This document shows, one piece after another, positions 55,363-64,000 of a stretch of DNA of 64,000 bases (its first letter is position 1; each line of letters begins with the position of its first letter). The notes under the pieces were generated by a model. That model was given only the letters and a program-made list of their open reading frames with translations, had not been told where the DNA came from and did no database searches. The DNA is from Nitrospirota bacterium (GTDB taxonomy: Bacteria; Nitrospirota; Thermodesulfovibrionia; UBA6902): NCBI GenBank assembly GCA_016214845.1, contig JACRMS010000037.1, positions 124,001 through 188,000 on the forward strand, in the 5' to 3' direction. Both the position numbers and the translations under genes were made by a program.

Positions 55363-58300
55363 ATGGCTGGAAAGCAAAAAAAAATCATCAAAAAATCCGG
55401 TACCCGGAAAATATCCCGCAAGGCCAAACTTACAAGCAGGACCACTTCTGCTCCGGCAACAACAATTGCATCAGAAGCACCTAACATAAACCGCGGTTTA
55501 TTTATTGTCGGTATCGGCGCTTCTGCCGGAGGATTAGAGGTATTTCAGGAGTTCTTTACCCATATGCCTTCTAACAGCGGAATGGCCTTCATACTGGTCC
55601 CTCACCTTGATCCCACTCACAAGAGCATCATCGGCGACATTCTAAAGAAATATACGGAGATGAATATTTACCAGGCAGAGGACGGGATGAAAGTCCTGCC
55701 GAACTGTGTGTATCTGATACAGCCTGATAAAAATATTGCCATACTTCATGGGAACCTTCAGTTGATAGAACCTGCGGAGCGCCGCGGCCTGAGGCACCCC
55801 ATAGATTTTTTCTTTCGTGCCTTTGCGGAAGACCAGGGCGAAAAAGCCATAGCTGTTATTCTCTCGGGAACCGGGACCGAGGGGACCCTCGGCTTAAAGA
55901 CAGTTAAAGGAGAAGGCGGACTGGTTATCGTTCAGGACCCGAATACTGCCAAATACGACGGCATGCCCCGAAGCGCCATAGCTACAGATATGGTTGACTA
56001 TGTTCTGCCTGCGGAAAAGATCCCGGAAATTCTCCTGAAGTATGTGAGGCATCCGCAAACAAAGCTCCTGAGAAAAACTGAAAGCCCCTTGGAAAAATTC
56101 CCTGACGCCCTGCAGAAGATATTCATTTTGGTCCGTAACCAGACAGGCCATGATTTTTCCCTTTACAAACCATCTACCATCATCCGCAGGATCGAAAAGC
56201 GTATGTCCCTTCACCAGATTGAAAATGTCGCAAATTATGTTACGTATCTCAGGGACAATCCCTCTGAGGTAATAATACTTTTCAAGGACCTCCTCATCAG
56301 GGTCACCAAATTCTTCAGGGACCCTGAGGCCTTCGAGCTGCTCAAGAAAGATATTCTCCCTGACCTGTTTAAACATGCCGGGGAAGAAAATCTCTTGCGC
56401 GTCTGGGTGCCCGGCTGTTCCACGGGCGAAGAAGCGTACTCCATGGCCATTGCGCTGCTTGAGTATATCAGCGAGCATGATCCGGCCGCTAAGATCCAGG
56501 TATTTGCAACGGACATAGACAGCGACTCTATCGAAACCGCCAGAAGAGGAAGTTATCCTGACAGCATTTCCGACGATATAGCGCCGGAACGGCTGAAACG
56601 CTATTTTGTGAGGGAAGACAATACCTACCGGATAAGCAGAAAACTAAGGGAATTAGTTGTCTTCGCCGTTCAGAACGTGACCAAAGACCCCCCTTTCTCG
56701 AAGGTAGACATGATAAGCTGCAGGAACCTTCTCATTTACCTGGGGCCGGAATTGCAGAAAAAGATCATACCCCTTTTTCATTACGCGTTAAAGCCGGGGG
56801 GCATTCTTTTCTTAGGCACTTCAGAGACTATCGGGACCTTCTCCGACCTTTTTTCCGCTGTCAGCAATAAATGGAAGATATTTAAGTCTAAAAAAACTTC
56901 TCTTGTCAGCGCAGCGTCCACGGATTATTATCCGGCCATGGTCAAAACCGGGCCTGTGAAATTGCAGCTCTTAAAAAAGGGAATAGCCGGGGAGATGACT
57001 CTTGGCGATATAACCGAAAAGCTGCTCGTTGAGCGCTATGCACCGCCGTGTGTGATCATTGACGAAAACGGAAGCATCCTCTACTTTCACGGCCGCACCG
57101 GTAAATACCTGGAACCCTCCCCCGGTAAAGCCAAGCTTAATATCTTTGAAATGGCGCGCGAGGGACTTAGGCTTGAACTGAGAGCGGAGATCCGTAAAGC
57201 CGTAACCAAAAAAACAGATACCGTCATCAAAAACCTGAAGGTGAAATCAAATGGTGACATTTATGCAGTCACTGTAAACATTAAGCACATAAATAAACCG
57301 GCCCATTTAAAAGGCCTGATCATGATAGCATTTGAGGAAGCCGCGCCTTCTCAGCGGGTAAAGGCGGACAAAAAATTACCGCACAGTGAAAAACCGGGCA
57401 GCCTGCGTGCCGCAGAGCTGGAATTTGAATTGAAATCCATGAGGGAACAGCTCCAGAGCACAATAGAGGAACTTGAGGCATCAAACGAAGAACTGCAATC
57501 AACAAACGAGGAGCTCCAGTCGGCCAATGAGGAACTTCAGAGTTCCAATGAAGAGCTTGAGACGTCAAAGGAAGAACTCCAGTCGGTTAATGAAGAGCTG
57601 ATGACGGTAAACTCCGAGTCCCAGAACAAGATTGATGAACTGATACAGGTAACAAATGATATGAACAACCTCCTTGCCGCCACAAAAATTGCCACCATTT
57701 TTCTGGATAACGATCTGAACATAAAACGCTTTACCCCGGAAACCGGCAAGGTGATCAAACTGATACAAACGGATATAGGCCGTCCTGTAAGAGATTTCGC
57801 ATCATCACTTCAATATGAAGATATGGTCAAAGATGCTGGGGAAGTGCTGAGGACCCTCATTCCCATAGAAATAGAAGTATCCGACAAAAACGGGCTCTGG
57901 TTCTTAATGAGGATCCTGCCCTACCGCACCATCGAAAACGTTATTGACGGAGTTGTTATTACATTCACAAACATAACTGAGCAGAAACATGCGCAGGAAG
58001 CATTGAGTGAGACACTGATCTACGCTGAAAGCATTATAGATACGATCCGTGAACCCCTCATTGTCCTTGATGCCGGCATGAAAGTTGTATCGGCAAACAG
58101 TACCTTTTACCAGACTTTTAAAGTCCTCAAAGAAGATACAGAGGGCAAAATCATTTACGACCTCGGTAATCACCAGTGGGACATCCCGAAACTCAGGGAA
58201 CTTCTGGAAAATATCCTCCGGGAAAAAACCGAGTTTCGTGATTATGAGGTTGAGCATGATTTCCCATCTATCGGTCATAGAAAGATGCTGCTCAATGCCC

Positions 58301-58371
58301 GGAAGATCATGCAAAAAAGCAAAGGGACGGAAATGATATTACTGGTCATTGAGGATGTGACAGGGAAATAA
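55363..58371 (+). CDS. CheB-CheR-PAS fusion signalling protein
   Basis: 1002 aa. CheB methylesterase domain (VGIGASAGGLEVFQEF with the Ser, VPHLDPTH with His, SGTGTEGTLGL where the usual Asp is Glu). CheR methyltransferase domain follows (VTKFFRDPEAFELL, VWVPGCSTGEEAYSMA, SCRNLLIYL), then a coiled coil of repeated NEELQS units (about residues 690-750) and two PAS domains. It ends LLVIEDVTGK with no kinase domain. It may link receptor methylation to a kinase such as the one at 58817. Confidence 0.9.
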   Translation: MAGKQKKIIKKSGTRKISRKAKLTSRTTSAPATTIASEAPNINRGLFIVGIGASAGGLEVFQEFFTHMPSNSGMAFILVPHLDPTHKSIIGDILKKYTEMNIYQAEDGMKVLPNCVYLIQPDKNIAILHGNLQLIEPAERRGLRHPIDFFFRAFAEDQGEKAIAVILSGTGTEGTLGLKTVKGEGGLVIVQDPNTAKYDGMPRSAIATDMVDYVLPAEKIPEILLKYVRHPQTKLLRKTESPLEKFPDALQKIFILVRNQTGHDFSLYKPSTIIRRIEKRMSLHQIENVANYVTYLRDNPSEVIILFKDLLIRVTKFFRDPEAFELLKKDILPDLFKHAGEENLLRVWVPGCSTGEEAYSMAIALLEYISEHDPAAKIQVFATDIDSDSIETARRGSYPDSISDDIAPERLKRYFVREDNTYRISRKLRELVVFAVQNVTKDPPFSKVDMISCRNLLIYLGPELQKKIIPLFHYALKPGGILFLGTSETIGTFSDLFSAVSNKWKIFKSKKTSLVSAASTDYYPAMVKTGPVKLQLLKKGIAGEMTLGDITEKLLVERYAPPCVIIDENGSILYFHGRTGKYLEPSPGKAKLNIFEMAREGLRLELRAEIRKAVTKKTDTVIKNLKVKSNGDIYAVTVNIKHINKPAHLKGLIMIAFEEAAPSQRVKADKKLPHSEKPGSLRAAELEFELKSMREQLQSTIEELEASNEELQSTNEELQSANEELQSSNEELETSKEELQSVNEELMTVNSESQNKIDELIQVTNDMNNLLAATKIATIFLDNDLNIKRFTPETGKVIKLIQTDIGRPVRDFASSLQYEDMVKDAGEVLRTLIPIEIEVSDKNGLWFLMRILPYRTIENVIDGVVITFTNITEQKHAQEALSETLIYAESIIDTIREPLIVLDAGMKVVSANSTFYQTFKVLKEDTEGKIIYDLGNHQWDIPKLRELLENILREKTEFRDYEVEHDFPSIGHRKMLLNARKIMQKSKGTEMILLVIEDVTGK

Positions 58372-58375
58372 ATAT

Positions 58376-58440
58376 TTCGGATTTCGGAATGCGGAATGTG
58401 GAATAAAAAAACCGCAATCCTAATTCCGTATTCCAAAATT
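58376..58440. repeat. ATTCCG/CGGAAT inverted repeat
   Basis: GGATTTCGGAATGCGGAAT and, complemented, GGAATACGGAATTAGGATTGCGG flank an A-run. The same ATTCCGAATTCCGCAATCCG type lies within the first codons of the kinase gene (58857-58893). The two bracket the four-helix-bundle gene. Confidence 0.65.
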
Positions 58441-58451
58441 GATAAGTTGCG

Positions 58452-58820
58452 ATGGAACAAAATTATTTAAAACAGAGGACAAAACAATTTGCACTTGATA
58501 TTATCCGGTTAGTCGAATCGTTACCAAAAAGCCGGACAACCGAGGTAATCGGCAGGCAGTTATTAAGATCAGGAACTTCTGTTGCAGCAAACTATCGCTC
58601 TGCTTGCCGTGCAAAATCTACTGCTGATTTCATATCTAAAATGGGAACGGTAGAAGAAGAGTCTGATGAATCGATCTTTTGGATGGAATTGCTCGTCGAA
58701 AGCGGGATTGTATCAATAAAATCTCTGGAGTCACTGATGAAAGAAGCAAATGAACTTTTGGCAATCACTGTTTCATCAATAAAAACTTCCAGAAAAAATA
58801 GTCGCAGGTATTCAGTGTGA
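58452..58820 (+). CDS. Four-helix bundle protein (23S rRNA intervening-sequence protein family)
   Basis: 122 aa. The family pattern is clear: TKQFALDIIRLVESLPKSRTTEVIGRQLLRSGTSVAANYRSACRAKS, then FISKMGTVEEESDESIFWMELL. Relatives are encoded in 23S rRNA insertions and beside diversity-generating retroelements (Avd). Neither context occurs here, and no reverse transcriptase is in the window. It overlaps the next gene start by four bases (GTGA). Confidence 0.87.
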   Translation: MEQNYLKQRTKQFALDIIRLVESLPKSRTTEVIGRQLLRSGTSVAANYRSACRAKSTADFISKMGTVEEESDESIFWMELLVESGIVSIKSLESLMKEANELLAITVSSIKTSRKNSRRYSV

Positions 58821-60565
58821 AGAAAAAATCAAAAGTCTCTGACAAACATATCAGCGAGCCGAATTCCGAATTCCGAATTCCGCAATCCGAACTAAGAAAG
58901 CGCGCAGAAAAAAAATTAAGAGCGCGGACTGCTGAAAAGCAGGGTCTATCGTTTAAGGACGCCCAGCCCGTCATTCATGAGCTTCAGGTGCATCAGATCG
59001 AGCTGGAGATGCAGAACGAAGAGCTGCGCCGGGCTCAAATAGAACTGGAAGAATCACGCAGAAAATATTCCGACCTGTATGACTTTGCCCCTGTGGGATA
59101 TTTTACTTTTGATAAAAATGGACTGATCCTCGAAGTAAATCTTACCGGAGCTGCCTTGCTGGGATTGGGGAAAAGCGCTCTTATGGAAAAACCTTTTTCC
59201 AGGTTTATTCACCGGGAGGATCAGGACCTGTTTTATCTGCACCTTCGGAAGGTTTTCGAAACAAAGTCGAGACAGGCCTGTGAGATCAGTCTTAAGACAA
59301 GGGACAACTCAGTATTTATTGCCCAGTTGCTGAGCATTCCCGTTAAGGACATTGAAGGCAATTACAGCCGGACAAGAACGGCCATGATAAACATTACCGA
59401 GCGCAAACTGATAGAGGAGGCCCTCTACAGAGCGCATGAAGAACTGGAATTCAGGGTTATCGAAAGAACGGCAGCGCTCAGGGAAAGCAACGAGCTTATG
59501 GAAAACATCTTCTCCAATGTCCACGTTCAGATCGTGTATTTGGACAGTGCTTTCAACTTCATCCGGGTGAACAATAAATATGCAAAAAGTGAGGGGAGGG
59601 AACCGGAGTTCTACGCAGGTAAAAATTACTTCGGCCTGTTCCCGGATGAAGATGACAAAATGATCTTCCGGAAAGTGGTCGAAACAGGAGAACCTTACTC
59701 CGCCAAAGCTAAGCCATATGCATACGCAGGACATCCGGAACAACAGATTAAATTCCGGGACTGGAGCCTTAAACCTGTCAAAGAGGAGGACGGCAGGATC
59801 AGCGGGCTGGTCCTCAGCCTGATTGACGTGACCGATAATATAGTCCTTTATTCTGAACTGATGCGTTCCGAACACCTTGCTTCAGTCGGCAGACTTGCTG
59901 CGGGCGTGGCACATGAGGTAAATAATCCGATAAACGGCATTATCAACTATGCTCAGATGCTGCTGAACAAATTCGATACAGAAAGCAAAGAGCATGAGAT
60001 TACGGGACGGATTATAAAAGAAAGCGACAGGATCGCCGACATTGTAAAAAGTCTTCTTTCATTTGCACGTGAAAGCAAAGAAGGTAAAAGGCATGTGTAC
60101 ATCAGTGAAATATTGTCTGATTCACTCGCCTTGACTGAAATACAAATGAGAAAGAGCGGTATAAAGCTTGTGATGAACATACCTCCCGGCCTGCCCCGGA
60201 TTAATGCTCAACCTCAGCATATCGAGCAGGTGTTTCTGAATCTGATCAGCAATGCATGCTATGCATTGAACCGGAAATATCCTGAAGCACATAACGATAA
60301 AATCATCAGGATATTTGCTGAAACTGTAGAGGCTGGCAATACTCAATATGTGCGGATATCATTTTATGATCAGGGAGCCGGGATACCGGCGGGGATTCTG
60401 GATAAGATCATGGATCCGTTTTTTACCACAAAAAACAGAGAGGGAACCGGGCTGGGTCTGAGCATCAGTCACGGCATTATAAGTGATCACGGCGGCAGTA
60501 TCAAAATAGACAGCGTTGAAGGAAAATTTACAAGAGTGGTCATAAATTTACCTGCGCAGAAATAA
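58817..60565 (+). CDS. PAS sensor histidine kinase
   Basis: 582 aa, soluble. GTG start overlapping the previous stop. The N-terminal 45 residues include NSEFRIPQSEL, encoded by an ATTCCG repeat. Then a coiled coil and two PAS domains (about 85-190, 230-340), HisKA with RLAAGVAHEVNNPINGIINY, and an ATPase domain (NLISNACYALN, DQGAGIPAG, GTGLGLSISHGI). No paired regulator nearby. Its N-terminal half is a paralogue of the protein at 54006. Confidence 0.92.
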   Translation: MKKKSKVSDKHISEPNSEFRIPQSELRKRAEKKLRARTAEKQGLSFKDAQPVIHELQVHQIELEMQNEELRRAQIELEESRRKYSDLYDFAPVGYFTFDKNGLILEVNLTGAALLGLGKSALMEKPFSRFIHREDQDLFYLHLRKVFETKSRQACEISLKTRDNSVFIAQLLSIPVKDIEGNYSRTRTAMINITERKLIEEALYRAHEELEFRVIERTAALRESNELMENIFSNVHVQIVYLDSAFNFIRVNNKYAKSEGREPEFYAGKNYFGLFPDEDDKMIFRKVVETGEPYSAKAKPYAYAGHPEQQIKFRDWSLKPVKEEDGRISGLVLSLIDVTDNIVLYSELMRSEHLASVGRLAAGVAHEVNNPINGIINYAQMLLNKFDTESKEHEITGRIIKESDRIADIVKSLLSFARESKEGKRHVYISEILSDSLALTEIQMRKSGIKLVMNIPPGLPRINAQPQHIEQVFLNLISNACYALNRKYPEAHNDKIIRIFAETVEAGNTQYVRISFYDQGAGIPAGILDKIMDPFFTTKNREGTGLGLSISHGIISDHGGSIKIDSVEGKFTRVVINLPAQK

Positions 60566-60594
60566 AAATGAATCATATATTGAAATGGATGTAA

Positions 60595-60665
60595 ACCCGG
60601 GAAAAGCCGCGCCTGACCGTTGACTGTCTTTCCGGGCTTGTCGCGACGGCTCTCCGCTCTTATGC
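60595..60665. other. GC-rich possibly structured segment
   Basis: AAGCCGCGCCTG pairs partly with TCGCGACGGCT, and CCCGGG/CCGGGC elements lie nearby, in an AT-rich 240-base gap between the kinase and the radical SAM gene. It may end transcription or be an RNA element. It does not match the cobalamin riboswitch core that I know. Confidence 0.3.
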
Positions 60666-60808
60666 AATTTTCATTGTCTTCCATAAATTATCTGCCCCTG
60701 AATATTGACAACCAGCCGGTTTTTTGATAATTGATAATTAAAAGTATGCGATAGAGAAATTTATCGACTGTTTGAGTGATTCAGAAAAAATGATAAATCA
60801 GGCGCTGC

Positions 60809-62191
60809 ATGAGCATGAAAAGAATTTCCTTTATTGAGGCCGGTGCGCCGGGATCACATATTTTCAGCAAATTCCCTGTGGCGCGGGTCGGTACGGTATT
60901 GCTATCGACCATCCTGAAAGAAAAGTGCCACGAGGTAAAGGCATTCATTGAAGATATTTCTCCACCCGACTGGGAGTTTATTGAAAGTTCCGATCTTGTC
61001 TGTATTTCAACGCTGACATCCACGGCGATCAGGGCTTATTCGATAGGTCAACGTCTTAAGGCCAAAGGAATATCGGTTATTATGGGCGGGGCCCATCCGA
61101 CCTTTATGCCTGAGGAAGCGCTGCGGTATTCCGATTTTGTGGTAAGGGGAGAAGGTGATTTTACACTCCCGGAACTTATGAGTTATCTTGATAACGGCGC
61201 CCCGGCAATCGAAACGATACAGGGGTTATCTTACAGGGACAAGACCGGCAAGTTTTTTCATAACCCGGACAGACGGCTTCTTAATGAGGAGGAACTCGAC
61301 TCCCTTCCCGTACCTGATTTCTCGCTGGTCAATAACTGGAAACCTTCGCTTCTCTATTCCGTATCCACATCGAGGGGTTGTCCTTTTGCATGCAAGTTCT
61401 GTTCGGTAATTCATATATTCGGCAGACAATACCGGTTTAAATCAACCGCATCAGTTCTGAAAGAATTGAAGCATATAAGTTCTGTTTCAAAGGGCACCAG
61501 GTTTTTCGTTGATGATAATTTCACGGCAAACAGAAAAAGGACAAAGGAACTGTTACGGGTGATGATCGCGGAAAAGCTGACCTCAGACTGGACTACCCAG
61601 GTGAGAACGGATGCTGCCGCCGACCCGGAACTTCTCCGCCTCATGGCTGATGCAGGCTGTCATACTGTTTATATAGGCTTCGAATCGATTAATCCTGAAA
61701 CGCTCGAACAATATAATAAAAAACAGACCCTGAAAGATATAGTCAGAAGCATCAGGTCGTTCAGGGACCACGGTATCCATATCCATGGCATGTTCGTGAT
61801 CGGCGCTGATACCGATGATGTTGACGTGATAAAAAGGACAGTCGATTTTGCTGTGCATAACGGCATCGACACAATTCAGCTTATGGTGCTTACGCCTCTG
61901 CCCGGGACACCGCTTTTTAAGGAAATGAAGGAAAGCGGAAGATTACTTCATAACGACTGGAGCAAATACGATGCACACCACGCGGTCTTCAGGCCCTCTC
62001 TGATGAGCGCGCAGACACTTCAGACAGAGACTCTGACGGGGATGGGACGGTTTTACTCATGGAAGTATATTTTGAAGCATCTGTCAAAGCTCGACCTGCG
62101 CTATGCGGGCATTGGAATTTTCGGAAAAACGACTGTGAACAAAACACTCAGGCAAATTACCGCATGCCATGATAAAGCGCTTTCTTTATAA
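60809..62191 (+). CDS. B12-binding domain radical SAM protein
   Basis: 460 aa. Residues 5-130 form a cobalamin-binding Rossmann fold (VISVIMGGAHPTFMPEEAL type, VVRGEGDFTLPEL). The radical SAM core has C191, C195, C198 (RGCPFACKFCS). FVDDNFTANRKRTKELL and YIGFESINPETLEQYNKKQ follow the usual order. Relatives act on lipids, cofactors or secondary metabolites by methylation or rearrangement. The neighbours do not indicate the substrate. Confidence 0.88.
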   Translation: MSMKRISFIEAGAPGSHIFSKFPVARVGTVLLSTILKEKCHEVKAFIEDISPPDWEFIESSDLVCISTLTSTAIRAYSIGQRLKAKGISVIMGGAHPTFMPEEALRYSDFVVRGEGDFTLPELMSYLDNGAPAIETIQGLSYRDKTGKFFHNPDRRLLNEEELDSLPVPDFSLVNNWKPSLLYSVSTSRGCPFACKFCSVIHIFGRQYRFKSTASVLKELKHISSVSKGTRFFVDDNFTANRKRTKELLRVMIAEKLTSDWTTQVRTDAAADPELLRLMADAGCHTVYIGFESINPETLEQYNKKQTLKDIVRSIRSFRDHGIHIHGMFVIGADTDDVDVIKRTVDFAVHNGIDTIQLMVLTPLPGTPLFKEMKESGRLLHNDWSKYDAHHAVFRPSLMSAQTLQTETLTGMGRFYSWKYILKHLSKLDLRYAGIGIFGKTTVNKTLRQITACHDKALSL

Positions 62192-62237
62192 GCCCGATCC
62201 CGAAGAAATCTCTGCGGAGTGAAGAATAGGTCCTCCC

Positions 62238-63668
62238 TTATTTCGGGTGGGCTACAGATCCTGCGTAAAATACCTCGCACTTCCCGCCTTGAAGAAATTT
62301 CTTCGTCTTCACGTACAGATTAAGTATTGGTCCTGTAATTGATCCCAGGGTGCTTACCTTTTCAACGCGGGGGTCCCGGAATGGGCCGTAAATTTTCTGA
62401 CTGAACCTCACGCATCCTTTTTCATCCAGCGCCGCCACAGTCACGTTGTCGAACTTTTCGTTGACAAAATCAAGCCTCCCCTTAAGTGCAACGCGATTTT
62501 TACTTGTGATGAGGGCAACGTCTTCCGCTTCCGCAACGCCGTTTTTTACCTTCCATTCAGAAACGAGTTTTTTTATCGCGCTCTTTCCTCCCAGAGATAC
62601 TACGTAAACACTCCCGAAGTTGTAGCCTTTTGTCAGCAGCGTGCCCAGTGGCCCGGCGACAAAGAAGGCCCCCACATCGATCAGGTTGAAGTTCTGGATC
62701 GTTTCGTACTTCTCCAACACACGGTCGAGGTCGAGGCTTTCGTGAATGAGGTCCTGCCCCCGGAGCGAAACCACTCCCTGTGCCGTCCTCGTAAGTTCAT
62801 TAGCGTTCTTTCCTTTCATCGTGAGATGCGATTGCATGTCCAGCTCGCCTCGTATGGGTTTTTTCTGTTTAAACTGCTCAAGCACTTCTTCAAAACGCAA
62901 TTTTGTGATCGCAAGATCAACCACGTACTCAGGGCTTTCACCTGTCATCACACCCTTGATGCTGCCTTTGCCGTCCCCGCCAAAGACCTTCATAGTGATC
63001 GGGTCAGCCTCAAACTTCCCCTCGCGGGCCTTCATGACAACGCGGATATCTGAGATCCTCAATCCTTCCGCCTTCACCTCCCTGCATGACAAATCTCCAT
63101 CGAGGGAAAGTGTGACAGGGACCTCTCCTCCACCTACGGAGAAGTTGTTGATCGCAAGGTCGCACTCGTCAGCCTCGGTCTTTCCACCGGATCTTTCGTC
63201 CATGTACAAGAGACGCCCTTTCCTGATAAAGATTTTTTCCGCCTCAATTAATCCCAACAGGAGCTTTTTCCCGGCGGGTCTCTTTTCAAGTGTTTCGACG
63301 TTGAAGCGCCCTTTTCTGTCTTTGGTGATGAAGAATGCGGGGTTGATGAGCTTGACCTGCTGTATGCGTATTCCTCGCCAGAGAAGCGGCAGCAGTCTCA
63401 TTTCTACCTCCGCCTTTTTTACGGATGCGACATCAGCATCCCTGTTTTGTATCAGAATGTCTTCAAGCGATACGCCTGTACGCGGAAAGAGCGCAAGTTT
63501 TATTTTGCCGTTAATGCGTACCTTCATCCCTATAGCGTCGGAGGCAGCTGCCTCAATGCGGGGCCTGTAGGGATTTATGTTGAAGGTGAGGAGGAAAATG
63601 AGTATTGCAAGGACAAGGGCCGCCGCACCGCCGCCAAGGATTATAAGGACTTTCTTCATCTTTGCCAT
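62238..63668 (-). CDS. AsmA family protein
   Basis: 476 aa from the chosen start. One membrane anchor (about residues 5-27, VLIILGGGAAALVLAILIFLL), then the AsmA N-terminal domain (INPYRPRIEAAASDAIGMKV, FPRTGVSLEDILI, PLLWRGIRIQQVKLINP) and the AsmA_2-like C-terminal region (GNELTRTAQGVVSLRG-like). AsmA proteins act in outer-membrane lipid transport. A longer reading to 63887 adds 73 residues of poor quality before MAKMKK, so I start at 63668. Confidence 0.85.
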   Translation of the reverse strand: MAKMKKVLIILGGGAAALVLAILIFLLTFNINPYRPRIEAAASDAIGMKVRINGKIKLALFPRTGVSLEDILIQNRDADVASVKKAEVEMRLLPLLWRGIRIQQVKLINPAFFITKDRKGRFNVETLEKRPAGKKLLLGLIEAEKIFIRKGRLLYMDERSGGKTEADECDLAINNFSVGGGEVPVTLSLDGDLSCREVKAEGLRISDIRVVMKAREGKFEADPITMKVFGGDGKGSIKGVMTGESPEYVVDLAITKLRFEEVLEQFKQKKPIRGELDMQSHLTMKGKNANELTRTAQGVVSLRGQDLIHESLDLDRVLEKYETIQNFNLIDVGAFFVAGPLGTLLTKGYNFGSVYVVSLGGKSAIKKLVSEWKVKNGVAEAEDVALITSKNRVALKGRLDFVNEKFDNVTVAALDEKGCVRFSQKIYGPFRDPRVEKVSTLGSITGPILNLYVKTKKFLQGGKCEVFYAGSVAHPK

Positions 63669-64000
63669 CTCATTATATACATACAATTTTTTTTGCTCTT
63701 TGGCAAATGCTGATAGACAGCCGTCTTTTATTGTGAAGTTTATCAGTATAGCCTCGGCAAACAATGCAGCAGCGGCCATCTGTTCAATGCATACCTGTAC
63801 CCAAGAAAGGTTGCAGGCAAGGGAAAAGAGCGGTAGTATTTTCATTAAGAAGATACAAAAACATCTTAGGGCATCATTTATCTTCATAACAAAAGGTCAT
63901 CGTGCCGGGGAATATTGACGATTACAAAAACTTTCCATCGAAAAGAAGATGAAGAAACAACAAAATATTTGGGTGTTGGGCCGGCTCTTAAGCTTCCTGC
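63669..64000. other. Window end, no confident gene
   Basis: 332 bases upstream of the AsmA gene to the window edge. No start with a good ribosome site or family match was seen. The promoter of the AsmA gene is probably here. Confidence 0.4.

Noticed and set aside
58452-58820. Diversity-generating retroelement accessory protein (Avd)
   Set aside because: The fold family matches, but there is no reverse transcriptase or template/variable repeat in the window.
63669-63887. Upstream extension of the AsmA protein (73 residues)
   Set aside because: It precedes the membrane anchor with sequence lacking family resemblance, and MAKMKKVL is a natural signal-anchor start.
1-64000. tRNA or rRNA genes
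   Set aside because: Intergenic gaps were read for T-loop and anticodon-stem patterns and none was convincing; a covariance search would be decisive.

Overview
The window is a gene-dense bacterial chromosome segment with no rRNA, tRNA, prophage or CRISPR array that I could find. The mix suggests an uncultured or deep-branching anaerobe of the Nitrospirota type. The grounds are a hrcA-grpE-dnaK-dnaJ cluster under a CIRCE operator, BioW-type biotin synthesis, ThyX, a hydrogenase-related membrane complex without maturation genes, many PAS/GGDEF/MCP sensors, and heavy invasion by short dispersed palindromic repeats. This placement is an inference from gene content, not from a marker-gene comparison.

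Layout. 0.1-4 kb: tRNA-modification, FAD-enzyme, SUI1-like and RNase H/GIY-YIG genes. 4.4-9.2 kb: a nitronate monooxygenase-like flavoenzyme, a membrane PAS histidine kinase, a DUF72 protein, and one intact and one broken VOC gene. 9.2-10.9 kb: rsmE, a RelE/Phd-type toxin-antitoxin pair and a remnant of a type I restriction subunit. 10.9-15.8 kb: the heat-shock operon hrcA-grpE-dnaK-dnaJ with a sigma70-type promoter overlapped by CIRCE. 15.9-18.6 kb: bioB-bioW and a diacylglycerol-kinase-like gene. 18.8-22.3 kb: PilZ, acyl-CoA ligase, two small Cys-rich proteins and thyX. 22.4-28.6 kb: a universal stress protein / P2-type ATPase / ferritin-like operon, a MITE-like insertion and a diguanylate cyclase. 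28.6-30.0 kb: asnS.

30.3-37.7 kb carries a six-gene operon resembling hydrogenase-4/complex I (HyfB, C, E, F, G and I-like). Its large subunit has lost all four Ni-binding cysteines, while the small subunit keeps its iron-sulfur cysteines. This fits the 'energy-converting hydrogenase-related' (Ehr) class, and the true electron partner is unknown.

37.8-43.8 kb: YwbE, a GspB/ExeA pair, a chemoreceptor, a cysteine-less rhodanese and a two-CW protein. 43.3-44.3 kb: three copies of a structured palindromic repeat whose outer stems differ by compensating base changes. 44.7-60.6 kb is a signalling island: a REC-PAS-kinase with a NarL-type regulator, two more chemoreceptors, PAS and GGDEF proteins, a CheB-CheR-PAS fusion, a four-helix-bundle protein and a PAS kinase. 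It is interrupted at 51.2-53.8 kb by panB, an FKBP, lgt and a small membrane protein. 60.8-63.7 kb: a B12-binding radical SAM protein and an AsmA-like protein.

A theme across the window is repeat invasion of reading frames. The P-type ATPase alone carries several unrelated dispersed repeats in frame, and the SUI1-like protein, the acyl-CoA ligase and a kinase carry others.
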